From Bettongia penicillata ogilbyi (Eukaryota > Chordata > Mammalia > Diprotodontia > Potoroidae), in NCBI GenBank assembly GCA_023548195.1, contig JAJHZJ010000696.1, forward strand, positions 838,343 through 902,342: a stretch of DNA of 64,000 nucleotides. The letters run 5' to 3'. Below the pieces are notes generated by a model that saw only the letters and a program-made list of their open reading frames with translations, was not told the origin of the DNA and searched no databases. Each line of letters starts with the position of its first letter. Positions within the stretch are counted from its first letter, which is position 1. Shown here piece after piece: positions 43,935 through 54,069 of the stretch. The position numbers and the translations under genes were made by a program.

Positions 43935-45930
43935 CCAATATTTGCCATCAAGGTCTCAGAGAATCCTTCAAAGATGTGAGTGAAGTCCTGATTTTCTGCA
44001 CAGTAAAAGGGACTGCTAAGCTCTCCTCACTGCAATTAGATTCTGATTCATGGAAAACAAATTTATTCTGAACACTCAACCCTAGGATTCTTCTCTTACT
44101 AGAGGACTAACACTAGACATATTACTGACTCCTCTAAAAGGCAGCTGTCTCTGATAGGCACCCATTCCACTCAAGGTGTGCATTTTTTACCATGATTCCA
44201 TACAAAGATTTCTGGATTATGAGACTAAGAAGACGGAGGATTAGATCCTCATGACCTCTCAAAGGAATTCTGTACAGGAGATGAAGCAATTTCAGCTATC
44301 TTCATGATCGAGGACAACAAGACCATAACAAGGGAAAAGCCCAACGATCTAACAACAGGGAAGGTTAATCATTTCTAGTGCCTGATGTGCTCATTCAACA
44401 CTCCCACTGACCAACACATTCAGGCAGCAGGCTTCCAACAGAACTCAACTCCGCACTTCTCCAGAGCCCTCCAAGGTTTAAACAGCAAATCCAAATAGCA
44501 GAAGCTTGCTTAGTTTGGAGTGGTGGTGCTCAGATTAGTCAAAGAACTAAGGAAGGACAAGTATGTGTAGCTCTGTGGGAGTCCACTAAGACTCGGGGAA
44601 AGAACTCAGCATCCAGAATCCATATGGACCCCTGGTCTTTCCCTAAAAGTCACTTAGAGCAGAGGCTGATGAATCATGAATTAGCCCCCAGAGAAATCAC
44701 CACCAGAGGGAAGGAATTAGAAAATCAGGAAGATGAGAAAATATGGAAAAATAGAGGAGAATGTGATGTACCCCAACCAAGTTGAAGCCTACTAATGAAG
44801 GGAAAACAATTCTTAAGGTCTTCCAAGAAAAAAAAAAAAAACATACAGGAGAAAGGTCCAGGAGGCAAAGAGAGGGACTGAAGGAGGAAAGAAATAGGGA
44901 GATCTTATTTCAGGTGGGAGAGGGTATCACTGATGAATACTCCTTTGGGAGAAGAGAGATGGGGTCTTATAGTGAGTATGACTTACAGGGATTCGGTGCT
45001 TAGACAGACCATTCATCCAGCCTCAAGAGAAAGGAAAGCAAATGCTGGGAGTAATCTATGCCAAGAACAATGGGGGAACATGGGCCCAGGGGGTAGATTT
45101 CAAGGCAAATGGCAAAAATAAAAATAAAAGACTATACACTGGAAGAACTGTGCAACTGGAGACATCAGAAATTGCTCCGATGAGTGAAAAGCCTCATATG
45201 CAGGAACTAAGAGTGAGACAAAAGAGAAGAAGGAAGCGCAGGGCAAGATGTCGAAAGACAGCAACACGAACTATTAGAAGGAACCCAAGATTGGCACCAG
45301 TGCTGTAGAAACTTTAATTCCACAAGGGATGCAGAGACCAAAGAACTGAAGTATAAGGACCATGAGTCAAAGAACAGAAATCTAGAACAGACAGAAAGGG
45401 GAGATAAATAACGAAGGGAATGAAGGAAAGAAATCCTTTTCAGAAAAGGGTGCAGAAAGTGAAATAAAAAAAAAAAACACAGAACAAGGAAGGAGAGAAG
45501 AGGAAGGGGGATGTTATTTGTCTACCTAACCCAATGCAATAAAAATCACAGTCAGTGAAGGGTAATTGAAGGAAAGATTAAAATTAATTGGAGGCTAAAT
45601 ACAACCATCCTCAAGAACTGGTCAAAGACTACAACATAGGTTTTTAATTCAACCTCACTTGGCCTGGGATTTCAAATACGTATAAAGGGTGCCCTGGGGG
45701 AAGAAAAAAATTGTTACACAAACTAGGATTGGATGGGCCCTCTTTGGCTCCTGAAATCCTGTGTTCTCTAATAAACCCAGACCTTTTCACTGTATAGACC
45801 AATACAAGGGAGGAGGAGGAGGTGATGTCACTCTGAGGTCCCTCCGAGATCTAGAATCTTATGTCCCAGACTCATGCAAAGCCCAGAGGACACACAGGAA
45901 GGAAATCACAGAACCCTAGGGCAGAAGGAC
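43935..45930. other. Large unresolved stretch, purine-rich in part
   Basis: About 2 kb, A/G-rich from 44700 to 45500. A sense frame of 88 residues (45042-45308) has an Arg/Lys-rich centre ('RQKRRRKRRARCRK') but no recognisable family. It could be decayed LINE or LTR-element sequence, but no terminal repeats or diagnostic motifs were seen. Confidence 0.35.
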
Positions 45931-45934
45931 TGTC

Positions 45935-46065
45935 TCTACATCCCTTGCACATATTAGGTGTTTAATAAATGTTGGCTGAATTTATGTGAATTCAAGCCAT
46001 TAAGTCCAAACCTTTCATTTTACAAAAGAGAAAACCGAGACGCAGCATGAGGGGAAGTGAATGAC
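45935..46065. repeat. L2 tail (+) then MIR fragment (-)
   Basis: 45935-45985: 'cacatattaggtgtttaata', 'aatgttggctgaatt' (sense L2/MIR end). 45990-46065: antisense MIR 'aaaagagaaaaccgagacgc'. Confidence 0.5.
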
Positions 46066-46935
46066 TGCTTCTAATATTGCTTCTAATATTAGGAAGGAAG
46101 CCACAGGTGAAGTATCTGGTACAATCCTGCCCAAGCCAGCCCTGCTCACTCCTGTCAGCTAGCTCTCTGGGACTGTTAAGCATGCAAAGAATTAAGGAGC
46201 AGGGGGGTGGGTGGGGCAAGGGGCAAGGAGGGAGGGTGACTTTTTGCATTCATGGAAACAACCTTCAGAAACAGCCAGCTGGAGTCCTGGAGGAAGTCCC
46301 CTGACAGAGTGAAAAGGCCACAGCACCAAAGATTGAAGCCATGTGTAGGGGCACACAGAGAACATGAACAAACTCTACTGTGGGATCCCCAGAGGATACA
46401 GGCCTCCACACAGACTGGTGGGAAAAAGCAATTCTAGAATGTTCAACCTTTGTGAACAGGGCCCAGCCACTGACCAACCAATCCCAGTGTTCTGAAGGAT
46501 TTGGAAGAAAACCAAGACACATCCCTAAGTACTGGGGCCCCTTCTCCCAAAGGTGTTGTTAAAACAGCTCAATGTAAAGGCTACAAGTCAATTTGGGGGG
46601 GCTCCAGGAGGGATCGAAGAAGGCCATTAACAAAACTGCCATCTTTCCATTCCAAGACAAATGTGCTTCTTAGAAGGAACCAGGGAAGACTGAAGGTTAA
46701 GAGAAAGAATATTTTGACTGGGCTTCAATCTGTTTCAAAGGTCCTTCCATTGTAAAAGGGAGAGCTTAGGTCTGGGGGGGCTGGGTACATTACATAATAC
46801 TGTGGCATTGTGGAAATCCCAATAGAGATGGCCAGAGTGCAGCATGGGGACTGCCCAGTTGAGCATCTCTTCTGCTTGCTACATGATCTGCCACCCTTCT
46901 TCCCTATGCATATGTCCTTCATAATATCTTTTAAT
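46066..46935. other. Mostly non-repetitive stretch
   Basis: Starts with a 12-bp unit 'tgcttctaatat' twice in tandem (46066-46089). Overlapping short frames on both strands, none with a recognisable domain. Confidence 0.4.
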
Positions 46936-46936
46936 T

Positions 46937-47258
46937 GGGCAGCTAGGTGGTGCAGTGGATAGAGCACCAAAGCAGGAGTCAGGAGGACCTGAGTTCAAAT
47001 CTCACCTCAGACACTTTACACTCACTAGCTGTGTGACCTTGGGCAAGTCATTTAACCCCAACTGCCTCATCCTGGGTCATCTCCAGTCATCCTGATGAAT
47101 ATCTGGTCACTGGATTCAGATGGCTCTGGAGGAGAAGTGAAGTTGGTGACCTGCACAGCCCTCCCTCACTCAGAATAAAGTCAAGTGCAAGTCATGTCAT
47201 CATTTCTCTGATGGCATGGTCTTCTTTGGCAATGAAGGACAAACACACACATAATTAA
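46937..47258 (+). repeat. Marsupial tRNA-derived SINE with a different 3' tail
   Basis: Head and core are shared with the Mar1-type SINEs ('gcagctaggtggtgcagtgg', 'gacctgagttcaaatctcac', 'gtgtgaccttgggcaagtca'). After about 47070 the sequence differs: 'ccagtcatcctgatgaatat', 'gtcaagtgcaagtcatgtca', ending 'tggcaatgaaggacaaacac'. Confidence 0.85.
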
Positions 47259-47381
47259 TCATAGATAATAATAGCAAACACATTTATAAGTTCTGTACAA
47301 ATAGAATCTCATTTGATCTTTAGAACAACTCAGGAAATAACCAACCACATCCTTCATCCATCCATCCCATTCGTGTGTCTG

Positions 47382-47452
47382 TCCTTCCTTCCTTTCCTTC
47401 CTTCCTTCCTTCCTTCCTTCCTTCCCTCTTTCCTTCCTTTCTTCCTTCCATC
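47382..47452. repeat. CTTC microsatellite
   Basis: (CTTC)n with minor interruptions, about 70 bp. Explains the poly-Leu/Pro/Ser and Lys/Glu/Gly frames here. Confidence 0.96.
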
Positions 47453-47464
47453 TTTGTTTCCATC

Positions 47465-47720
47465 CTCTGCAAAGTGGCACATTGTGCTGGGCAGGAGTTG
47501 GAAAGACCTGAATTCAAATCCAGTCTCAGATGTTTACTACCTCTGTGACCCTGGGCAAGTCATTGAACCCTGCTTGTCTCAGTTTCCTCATCTGTAAAAT
47601 GGGGAGAATACTAGCAGTCATCTCCCAGGGCAACCGTGAGGATGAAATGAAACAATATCTGGAAAGCATTTTGCCAGTGGCTGGCACACACTAAGTGCTC
47701 CATAAATACCAGCTCTTGCG
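47465..47720 (+). repeat. MIR SINE, near full length
   Basis: 'gaaagacctgaattcaaatc', 'ctctgtgaccctgggcaagt', 'gtctcagtttcctcatctgt', 'accgtgaggatgaaatgaaa', 'ctaagtgctccataaatacc'. Confidence 0.88.
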
Positions 47721-47889
47721 GTTGTTGTTCCATCACCTCACAGGGCCATCACGTGGATCCAATGAAATGAGGATGGTGGTGCTCTTGACCCAGAACCCAG
47801 CACAGACCAAACTCTTGGATTTTTGCTGGTAGCTTCACCACCATCATCCCCTGCCTTCTTTTCTTCCTGCCTCTCCCTACTGAGCAATA

Positions 47890-48030
47890 TGGAAAGGCAG
47901 CCTGGCCGGCATGGCTGAAGAGGCAGCCTTGGCAGTTGGAAAGCCCAGGCAGGGTTCAAATCCCACCATTTCCTTCCCTTTTCTGTGTCCCCAGACAACT
48001 CCCTAAGCCTCCCAGATAAATGCAGGTAAC
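47890..48030 (+). repeat. MIR fragment
   Basis: 'aaaggcagcctggccggc' opens the copy. 'agggttcaaatcccaccatt' and 'acaactccctaagcctccca' follow. Weak. Confidence 0.4.
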
Positions 48031-48795
48031 CATCTATACTGGAAGAGGGGCTTCCTCAACAGGAGCTCTCTCTATGATGAATTCACAGATTGGGGGGGGC
48101 ACAATTTCTCAATGTTACATTTTTAAGAAAGTATTTAGTTTATAGGGGGTGGTTCACTGAGGAATTGGGGGAAGAATGAATATAGCTAGAAATGAGGGTG
48201 ATAGAAAAAGTGAAAGATGCAAAAACAATTTCCTTAAAACCATTTCTATTTTTTTATAGTAACCAACAAAAAAGGAAAAAAAGGAATTCAAACCGGAAAC
48301 CCTCCCTTCCCCTGCTGCCTCTCTCATTTCTTTCTCTGGAAAAAGTCATGTTTCACCAGCTCCCCCGAGGATGTGGACGCTGCAGACCTTCCGTCACATC
48401 AGAGTGCATACTTTATGACATGGGCGGAAGGCTGATGCTATCAATTGTGAGTGGATCCCAAGGCCACAGGAAGCAGGGAGGCCTCTTAGGACGCAGCTGC
48501 GATTAGTTACCGAGCTCTATCTCAGGGAGGAATTTGGAAATTGGGATGATTGCCTGTATTCACTCAATGGGGGTAAGGGAAGGGGGAGGTGGAAATACTG
48601 CAGAACCATACATTACTCTACAACAGCCTACAGCCCCTGTGCATGAAAGGAGGCCCTGGAAAGCAATTCTAGGAAGATACACCTCATGGCCAAGTCCCAT
48701 AGGTGGACCCAAGGTGTCCTACATCATTACTGATTGGCTTTCCCCCACCCCCAACTCCTTCCTGGCCAAGGAACGCTTCCTACCCATTTTTGACT
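48031..48795. other. Repeat-poor stretch, nothing recognised
   Basis: No exon or RNA gene seen. 48350-48520 is relatively GC-rich ('tcccccgaggatgtggacgc', 'atgggcggaaggctgatgc') and non-repetitive, but no promoter elements are evident. Confidence 0.4.
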
Positions 48796-48799
48796 AAGG

Positions 48800-49000
48800 C
48801 CTCTTAACTTCAGGCAGTGTTATGTTTTTATTTATTTTTTTAATATTTTGATAACTGTATTTCAATAGAAGTATATCCCCCTGTAAACCTATTCTATTTT
48901 ATGCATTTAAAAGCATCATTCTGAGAAGTCATCCACAGGGTTCACTAGATTGCCAAAGGAAACACAACACAACAGAAATGATTAAGAACCTCTGGGCTGG
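48800..49000 (+). repeat. Unnamed dispersed repeat A
   Basis: Uninterrupted copy of the element also seen at 3301-3800 and 26075-26225: 'ttgataactgtatttcaata', 'tattttatgcatttaaaagc', 'attctgagaagtcatccaca', 'gattaagaacctct'. Confidence 0.5.
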
Positions 49001-49055
49001 AGGACCCATCTCATCAGAGATGCTTCCCTCAATCCACTGGATTGCAACAACTTGA

Positions 49056-49199
49056 CTAGGGGTGGGGAAGGTGTGGCCGCCCTCTAGGTCCTCAAGTGCA
49101 GCCCTGTGACTGAATCCACATTTGTTCTGTAAAGTTAGGATTCAGTCAAAGGGCCACACTTGAAGATCTAGAGGACTACAGTCAAAGGGCCACTGTTGA
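49056..49199. mobile_element. hAT-like palindromic MITE, truncated
   Basis: Left end 'taggggtggggaaggtgtgg' resembles hAT-type MITE termini. Arms at 49081-49117 and 49138-49174 are complementary at 32 of 37 positions with a 20-bp loop. The right outer end is missing. Instead a second partial right half follows ('gtcaaagggccactgttgag'), running into the inverted-repeat arm at 49200. Confidence 0.65.
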
Positions 49200-49444
49200 G
49201 GACCTGAGAAGTGATCCAGCGAGTCTGGATTTCAGTCTGGAAGGAAAATAGCTCCACTTTTCAGCAGCCTGATTAGAGCACCGTGTTCACCACAGCGATC
49301 TAGGGGCAGAGAGCTGGAGGCGGGGTGCCCCTTGCTGGGGAATTAAGTTGTAAGAAATGATTCCTGGGGAGAAGCAAGGGAAGATTCGTCTAAACTGATG
49401 CCCAGCAGAAGAAACAAAACCTCTATAAAGATGAGGAGGATGAG

Positions 49445-49675
49445 CCTCTCTACAGCTTCCCTGTGTGCCTGGCACTGTGTTAAGTATGCTTTACAATTCT
49501 TACCTCTTGCTCCTCACAATGACCCTGTAAAATTCCCACTTTACAGGTGAGGAAGCTGAGTCAAACAGAGGTTAAGTGACTTGCCCAAGGTCACACAACT
49601 AGACAGTAAGTGTCTGAGGCCAGATTGGAATTTGGGTCTTATTGACTCCAAGCTCAGCCTTCCCTACCCAGTGCA
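49445..49675 (-). repeat. MIR SINE, antisense (within left arm)
   Basis: 'gtgtgcctggcactgtgtta', 'ttacaggtgaggaagctgag', 'gacttgcccaaggtcacaca', 'agtaagtgtctgaggccaga'. Mirror copy at 51734-51964. Confidence 0.85.
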
Positions 49676-49679
49676 CCCA

Positions 49680-50195
49680 CAGGTACCTCATCTACCCACA
49701 TATTTGTGCCTTCTACAGCAATGGAAGTGAAAAGACCAGTGGAGACCACTATTTGGGGAACTGCCAAACTGCTTTTCTTAAAACAAGATCCGACTGTGGC
49801 CTCCCAATCCTGAAAACTCTCCAGTGGTTACCTGTCACCTCCACCATAAAATACAAAGACCTCAGTTTGGCATTGAATCCAGCTCCACCATTCTTGTCCC
49901 TCTCAGGGTGACCTCTTTCCAAACCTCACCATTCCGTTCAGCCCTGGCCAGTCGGGCCCTGTTTCTTCACGACACTCACTGCTCAGGGTTAGGGTTGATT
50001 TCCCAGCCTGTCTAGCCATGGGTGTCTTCTTGACATTACTTTGTGAGTAATCTTTCTTTCTCTGTTTGCATATTCTCTCCCCACTACTGATTGATTGGAA
50101 GCTCCTTGAGTAAAGGGACTATCCTGTTTCTGTCTTTTCTTCTCTAGCACCTAGTCCAGTGCCTGGCACTTAGTAGGTGCTCCATAAAGGCTTGT
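49680..50195 (+). mobile_element. L2/L3-class LINE 3' end (within left arm)
   Basis: 'ccagtggttacctgtcacct', 'ttgattggaagctccttgag', 'tagtccagtgcctggcactt', 'gtgctccataaaggcttgtt'. Mirror copy at 51214-51729. The 89- and 63-residue frames in both arms come from this repeat. Confidence 0.75.
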
Positions 50196-50199
50196 TAAA

Positions 50200-50452
50200 T
50201 TTGCTAGGTGGTGCAGTGGAAAAAGTGCCAGACCAGTAGTCAGGAAGACTCATCTTCCTGAGTTCAAATGTAGCCTCAGATACTCACTAGTTGGATGACC
50301 CTGGGCAAGTCACTTCACCCTGCTGGCCTCCACTTCCTTATCTGTAAAATGAGCTGGAGAAGAAAATGGAGAACCACTTTAGCATCTCTGCCAAGAAAAC
50401 CCCAAATGGGGTCAGGAAGACTCAGACATGACTGAAAGGATTGAACAGCAAA
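50200..50452 (+). repeat. Marsupial Mar1-type SINE crossing the arm/spacer edge
   Basis: Full copy: 'gctaggtggtgcagtggaaa' to 'actgaaaggattgaacagca'. The left arm ends inside it at 50369. The mirror copy (51040-51209) is cut at the same base. Confidence 0.9.
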
Positions 50453-51039
50453 AATTTTTGAAAGGCAGTGTGGTCTGTTGGAAAGACCACTACCCTTGGA
50501 GGCAGAAGATCTCCCCTGGATTCCTGACTCCCACTTTCTAGGGCTTTGGGCAAGTTCCCAGACCACAAGGAGCCACAGCTTTGTGGCAGTTGTAATCCTT
50601 CAGCTGCCTTCCTGGGGATCGGAGTAAGAGCTAACATTTATATAGTCCTTCCAAGCCTTCGTGGTACTCCTACATGAACACTTGTATTAGCCCATTTGAT
50701 TCTTACAACAAGCCTATTTTACAGGTGAAGAAACTGAGGCACAGGACAAGTGACTTGTGTAGGGTCACACAGATAATGTTCAGTGCCATGCAGAGAAGTG
50801 ATGGGTATATAGAGGGAAGAAATCCTGGAGGCAAGTTAGTATAATAGAAAGGATTCTGGGGTCCCAGTCAGGGAACCTGGTGTTTGCCCCTTGGGTGATC
50901 CCAGGCAAGGACTTGGCTGCCTTCTTGCATTTCTCCTAGAGGTGACAAAGTGGATAGAGTTACGGACTTGGAGATGGAAAGACCTGAGTTCTAGTGCTGC
51001 TCCCATTTGCATCATTCTGTGTGACCCTGCATAAGCTTG
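50370..51039. other. 670-bp spacer of the inverted repeat
   Basis: Unique relative to the arms. Contains the rest of the Mar1 SINE (to 50452), MIR-like pieces (plus near 50470-50570, minus near 50640-50780) and a sense SINE head at about 50935-51035 ('tgacaaagtggatagagtta', 'gaaagacctgagttctagtg') that is cut off exactly at the right arm. Confidence 0.85.
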
Positions 51040-52209
51040 CCATTTTCTTCTCCAGCTCATTTTACAGATAAGGAAGTGGAGGCCAGCAGGGTGAAGTGAC
51101 TTGCCCAGGGTCATCCAACTAGTGAGTATCTGAGGCTACATTTGAACTCAGGAAGATGAGTCTTCCTGACTACTGGTCTGGCACTTTTTCCACTGCACCA
51201 CCTAGCAAATTTAACAAGCCTTTATGGAGCACCTACTAAGTGCCAGGCACTGGACTAGGTGCTAGAGAAGAAAAGACAGAAACAGGATAGTCCCTTTACT
51301 CAAGGAGCTTCCAATCAATCAGTAGTGGGGAGAGAATATGCAAACAGAGAAAGAAAGATTACTCACAAAGTAATGTCAAGAAGACACCCATGGCTAGACA
51401 GGCTGGGAAATCAACCCTAACCCTGAGCAGTGAGTGTCGTGAAGAAACAGGGCCCGACTGGCCAGGGCTGAACGGAATGGTGAGGTTTGGAAAGAGGTCA
51501 CCCTGAGAGGGACAAGAATGGTGGAGCTGGATTCAATGCCAAACTGAGGTCTTTGTATTTTATGGTGGAGGTGACAGGTAACCACTGGAGAGTTTTCAGG
51601 ATTGGGAGGCCACAGTCGGATCTTGTTTTAAGAAAAGCAGTTTGGCAGTTCCCCAAATAGTGGTCTCCACTGGTCTTTTCACTTCCATTGCTGTAGAAGG
51701 CACAAATATGTGGGTAGATGAGGTACCTGTGGGTGCACTGGGTAGGGAAGGCTGAGCTTGGAGTCAATAAGACCCAAATTCCAATCTGGCCTCAGACACT
51801 TACTGTCTAGTTGTGTGACCTTGGGCAAGTCACTTAACCTCTGTTTGACTCAGCTTCCTCACCTGTAAAGTGGGAATTTTACAGGGTCATTGTGAGGAGC
51901 AAGAGGTAAGAATTGTAAAGCATACTTAACACAGTGCCAGGCACACAGGGAAGCTGTAGAGAGGCTCATCCTCCTCATCTTTATAGAGGTTTTGTTTCTT
52001 CTGCTGGGCATCAGTTTAGACGAATCTTCCCTTGCTTCTCCCCAGGAATCATTTCTTACAACTTAATTGCCCAGCAAGGGGCACCCCGCCTCCAGCTCTC
52101 TGCCCCTAGATCGCTGTGGTGAACACGGTGCTCTAATCAGGCTGCTGAAAAGTGGAGCCATTTTCCTTCCAGACTGAAATCCAGACTCGCTGGATCACTC
52201 CTCAGGTCC
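51040..52209 (-). repeat. Right arm of 1170-bp inverted repeat
   Basis: Reverse complement of 49200-50369 with three mismatches (52200, 52159 and 52069). The outer edge falls at 'ctcaggtcc' and the flank beyond shows no similarity to the left flank. Includes mirror copies of the MIR, L2 and SINE. Confidence 0.97.
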
Positions 52210-52334
52210 AACCTGGGACTCAGCATGCCTGACTTCCCACAGCCTGTCCCTCCAACACAGACGGATGTTTCTGGCTTTTTTTATTTTGGGGGGAGGAGCC
52301 CATTTGTGTGGGTTACGTGAAGCCTCAGGCTTGT

Positions 52335-52730
52335 TTTAATTTCTATTATTCGGAGTGTTTTCATGTGGTCAGTTTGCACACCATTAAAGAAAACGGTTTG
52401 TTCATATCCTTTGACTAATTATGTACCAGGAAGTGGCTCATGGTCATACCAACGTGTTAATCTCCCCGTACATCTTGTCCATCTGTCTCTCACTGGAGAT
52501 ATATGATGTAATTCCCCCCCCTTCGAATGTTTCTCTTGTAATGCTGTTGTTGTGATTTTATTTATGAAAAAGCCTTTGAATTTTATGTCCTTAAAAATGT
52601 CTTTTATCATCTCCTTTATCACTTGTTTAAGAAATCCCTCCTCATCCCACACAACTGTGAAAGGTGTCTTTCCTGTCTATTTTTTAACAGTGCGATTTTA
52701 AAAATTAAAATAGAAGTAATGTCAGGATTG
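52335..52730 (-). mobile_element. L1 ORF2 fragment, antisense
   Basis: 'ttgttcatatcctttgacta', 'aaagcctttgaattttatgt', 'atcacttgtttaagaaatcc' follow antisense L1 ORF2. Strongly decayed. Confidence 0.55.
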
Positions 52731-52799
52731 ATATGATACAGCTATTCCAGCATCAGGTCTCCTTGTTTGTCACAGGCAAGGATCTCACATTTAGAGTTA

Positions 52800-52898
52800 C
52801 CCTTCCTCACCTTACCCAATGGAAGATTCTTGAAGGCTAGGGTTGTCCCACTTCTATCTGTACAACCAGTGCCTGGTGCATTGTAAGCACATAACAAA

Positions 52899-52900
<2 letters not shown>
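52800..52900 (+). repeat. L2 3' tail
   Basis: 'ggaagattcttgaaggctag', 'accagtgcctggtgcattgt', 'aagcacataacaaatgcat'. The TC microsatellite begins exactly at its end. Confidence 0.6.
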
Positions 52901-52902
<2 letters not shown>

Positions 52903-52980
<78 letters not shown>

Positions 52981-53105
52981 CCTCCCTCCCTCCTTTTTTC
53001 TCCTCTCTTTCCTTTCTCCCTCTCTCTTTTCTTCTCTCTTTTTCTTTCCCTTCCTCTCTCCCTTTTCTTTTTTCTCTCCTTCCTTCTCTCTTTCTCCCCC
53101 ACCTC
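52903..53105. repeat. TC microsatellite and pyrimidine-rich tract
   Basis: (TC)n at 52903-52978, then C/T-rich sequence to about 53105. The Leu/Ser and Arg/Glu frames are repeat artefacts. Confidence 0.97.
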
Positions 53106-53468
53106 CAGATTAAAGCTTACAGTTGGTCTAAAAACACCATTTTCTAGCACATTCTGCTGCCTCTCTAGCCACTCTGCAGAAGAAGGGGGTACACTGCCAT
53201 GAGATGGGAGGATGTTTCACAGATATTCCTTGGAGAGAAAAGTGTTGGCAGAGATGGTTTTGTCAAACTTGTAATGGAAACAAGAACCATTAGCTCACAA
53301 GATATCTGGTTTTTGCCAAAAGTCCATTGTGAAGATAGTCATTGCTTAGCTTTGACACTGGTTGCTTGGGATGAAGGCAAGCATAAATTCCAGTAGAACT
53401 CTACGGAGGTCAATGAATGAAGACAACACACACTCTCATTCAGTCACTTTGACGCAAAGGCGAGGATC
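53106..53468. other. Non-repetitive stretch between two microsatellites
   Basis: No exon or repeat recognised. Forms the loop between oppositely oriented TC and GA tracts. Confidence 0.4.
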
Positions 53469-53592
<124 letters not shown>

Positions 53593-53904
53593 AGGGGTCA
53601 GGAGAAAGGAAGGAGAGAGGGAAAAGATGGAGAGACAACACACAAGTCTCTCACAACACAACACCTTTAGACCAGGAGCACTTTCTTGAAAAAATGGAAT
53701 GGGGGAGTGGAGTGTCACACACCAAAAAACACCACAAAAAGTGAAACATTATGTATTTGCTGACAGGAAAGCAGGACTGGAGCTATCTCAGAATCTGCTC
53801 TCTATGGAGAGTGAGACCACTGATAAATCAGGGTAAAGACCAGAAAGAGTAAAAAGTAAGGAGAAAGAAAAGCAATAAGAAACCCAATGAACCATGCAAC
53901 TGAG

Positions 53905-54066
53905 ATGGTTTAGTTGTGTGACCCCAGGCAAGTCTCTTAATCTCATTTGCCTCAGTTTCCTCATCTGTCAAATGAGCTGGAGAAGGAAATGACAAACCAC
54001 TCCAGTATCTCTGCCAAGAAAACCCAGATGTAATCACGAAGGGTCAGACGCAACTGAAAATGACCC
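53905..54066 (+). repeat. Marsupial Mar1-type SINE, 5' truncated
   Basis: 'tagttgtgtgaccccaggca', 'gcctcagtttcctcatctgt', 'gagctggagaaggaaatgac', 'ctccagtatctctgccaaga', 'cgcaactgaaaatgac'. Confidence 0.88.
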
Positions 54067-54069
54067 AAT

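Larger units (their letters stand above)
49200..50369 (+). repeat. Left arm of 1170-bp inverted repeat
   Basis: Paired base by base with 51040-52209 on the other strand (coordinates sum to 101409). I compared nearly the whole arm and saw three mismatches (49209, 49250 and 49340), all in the outer 141 bp, so identity is about 99.7%. The arm carries a MIR, an L2 3' end and most of a Mar1 SINE. Confidence 0.97.

Noticed and set aside
49287..52122. Identical protein pairs as a duplicated gene
   Set aside because: They are frames in repeat sequence (MIR and L2) mirrored by the inverted repeat, not a gene.
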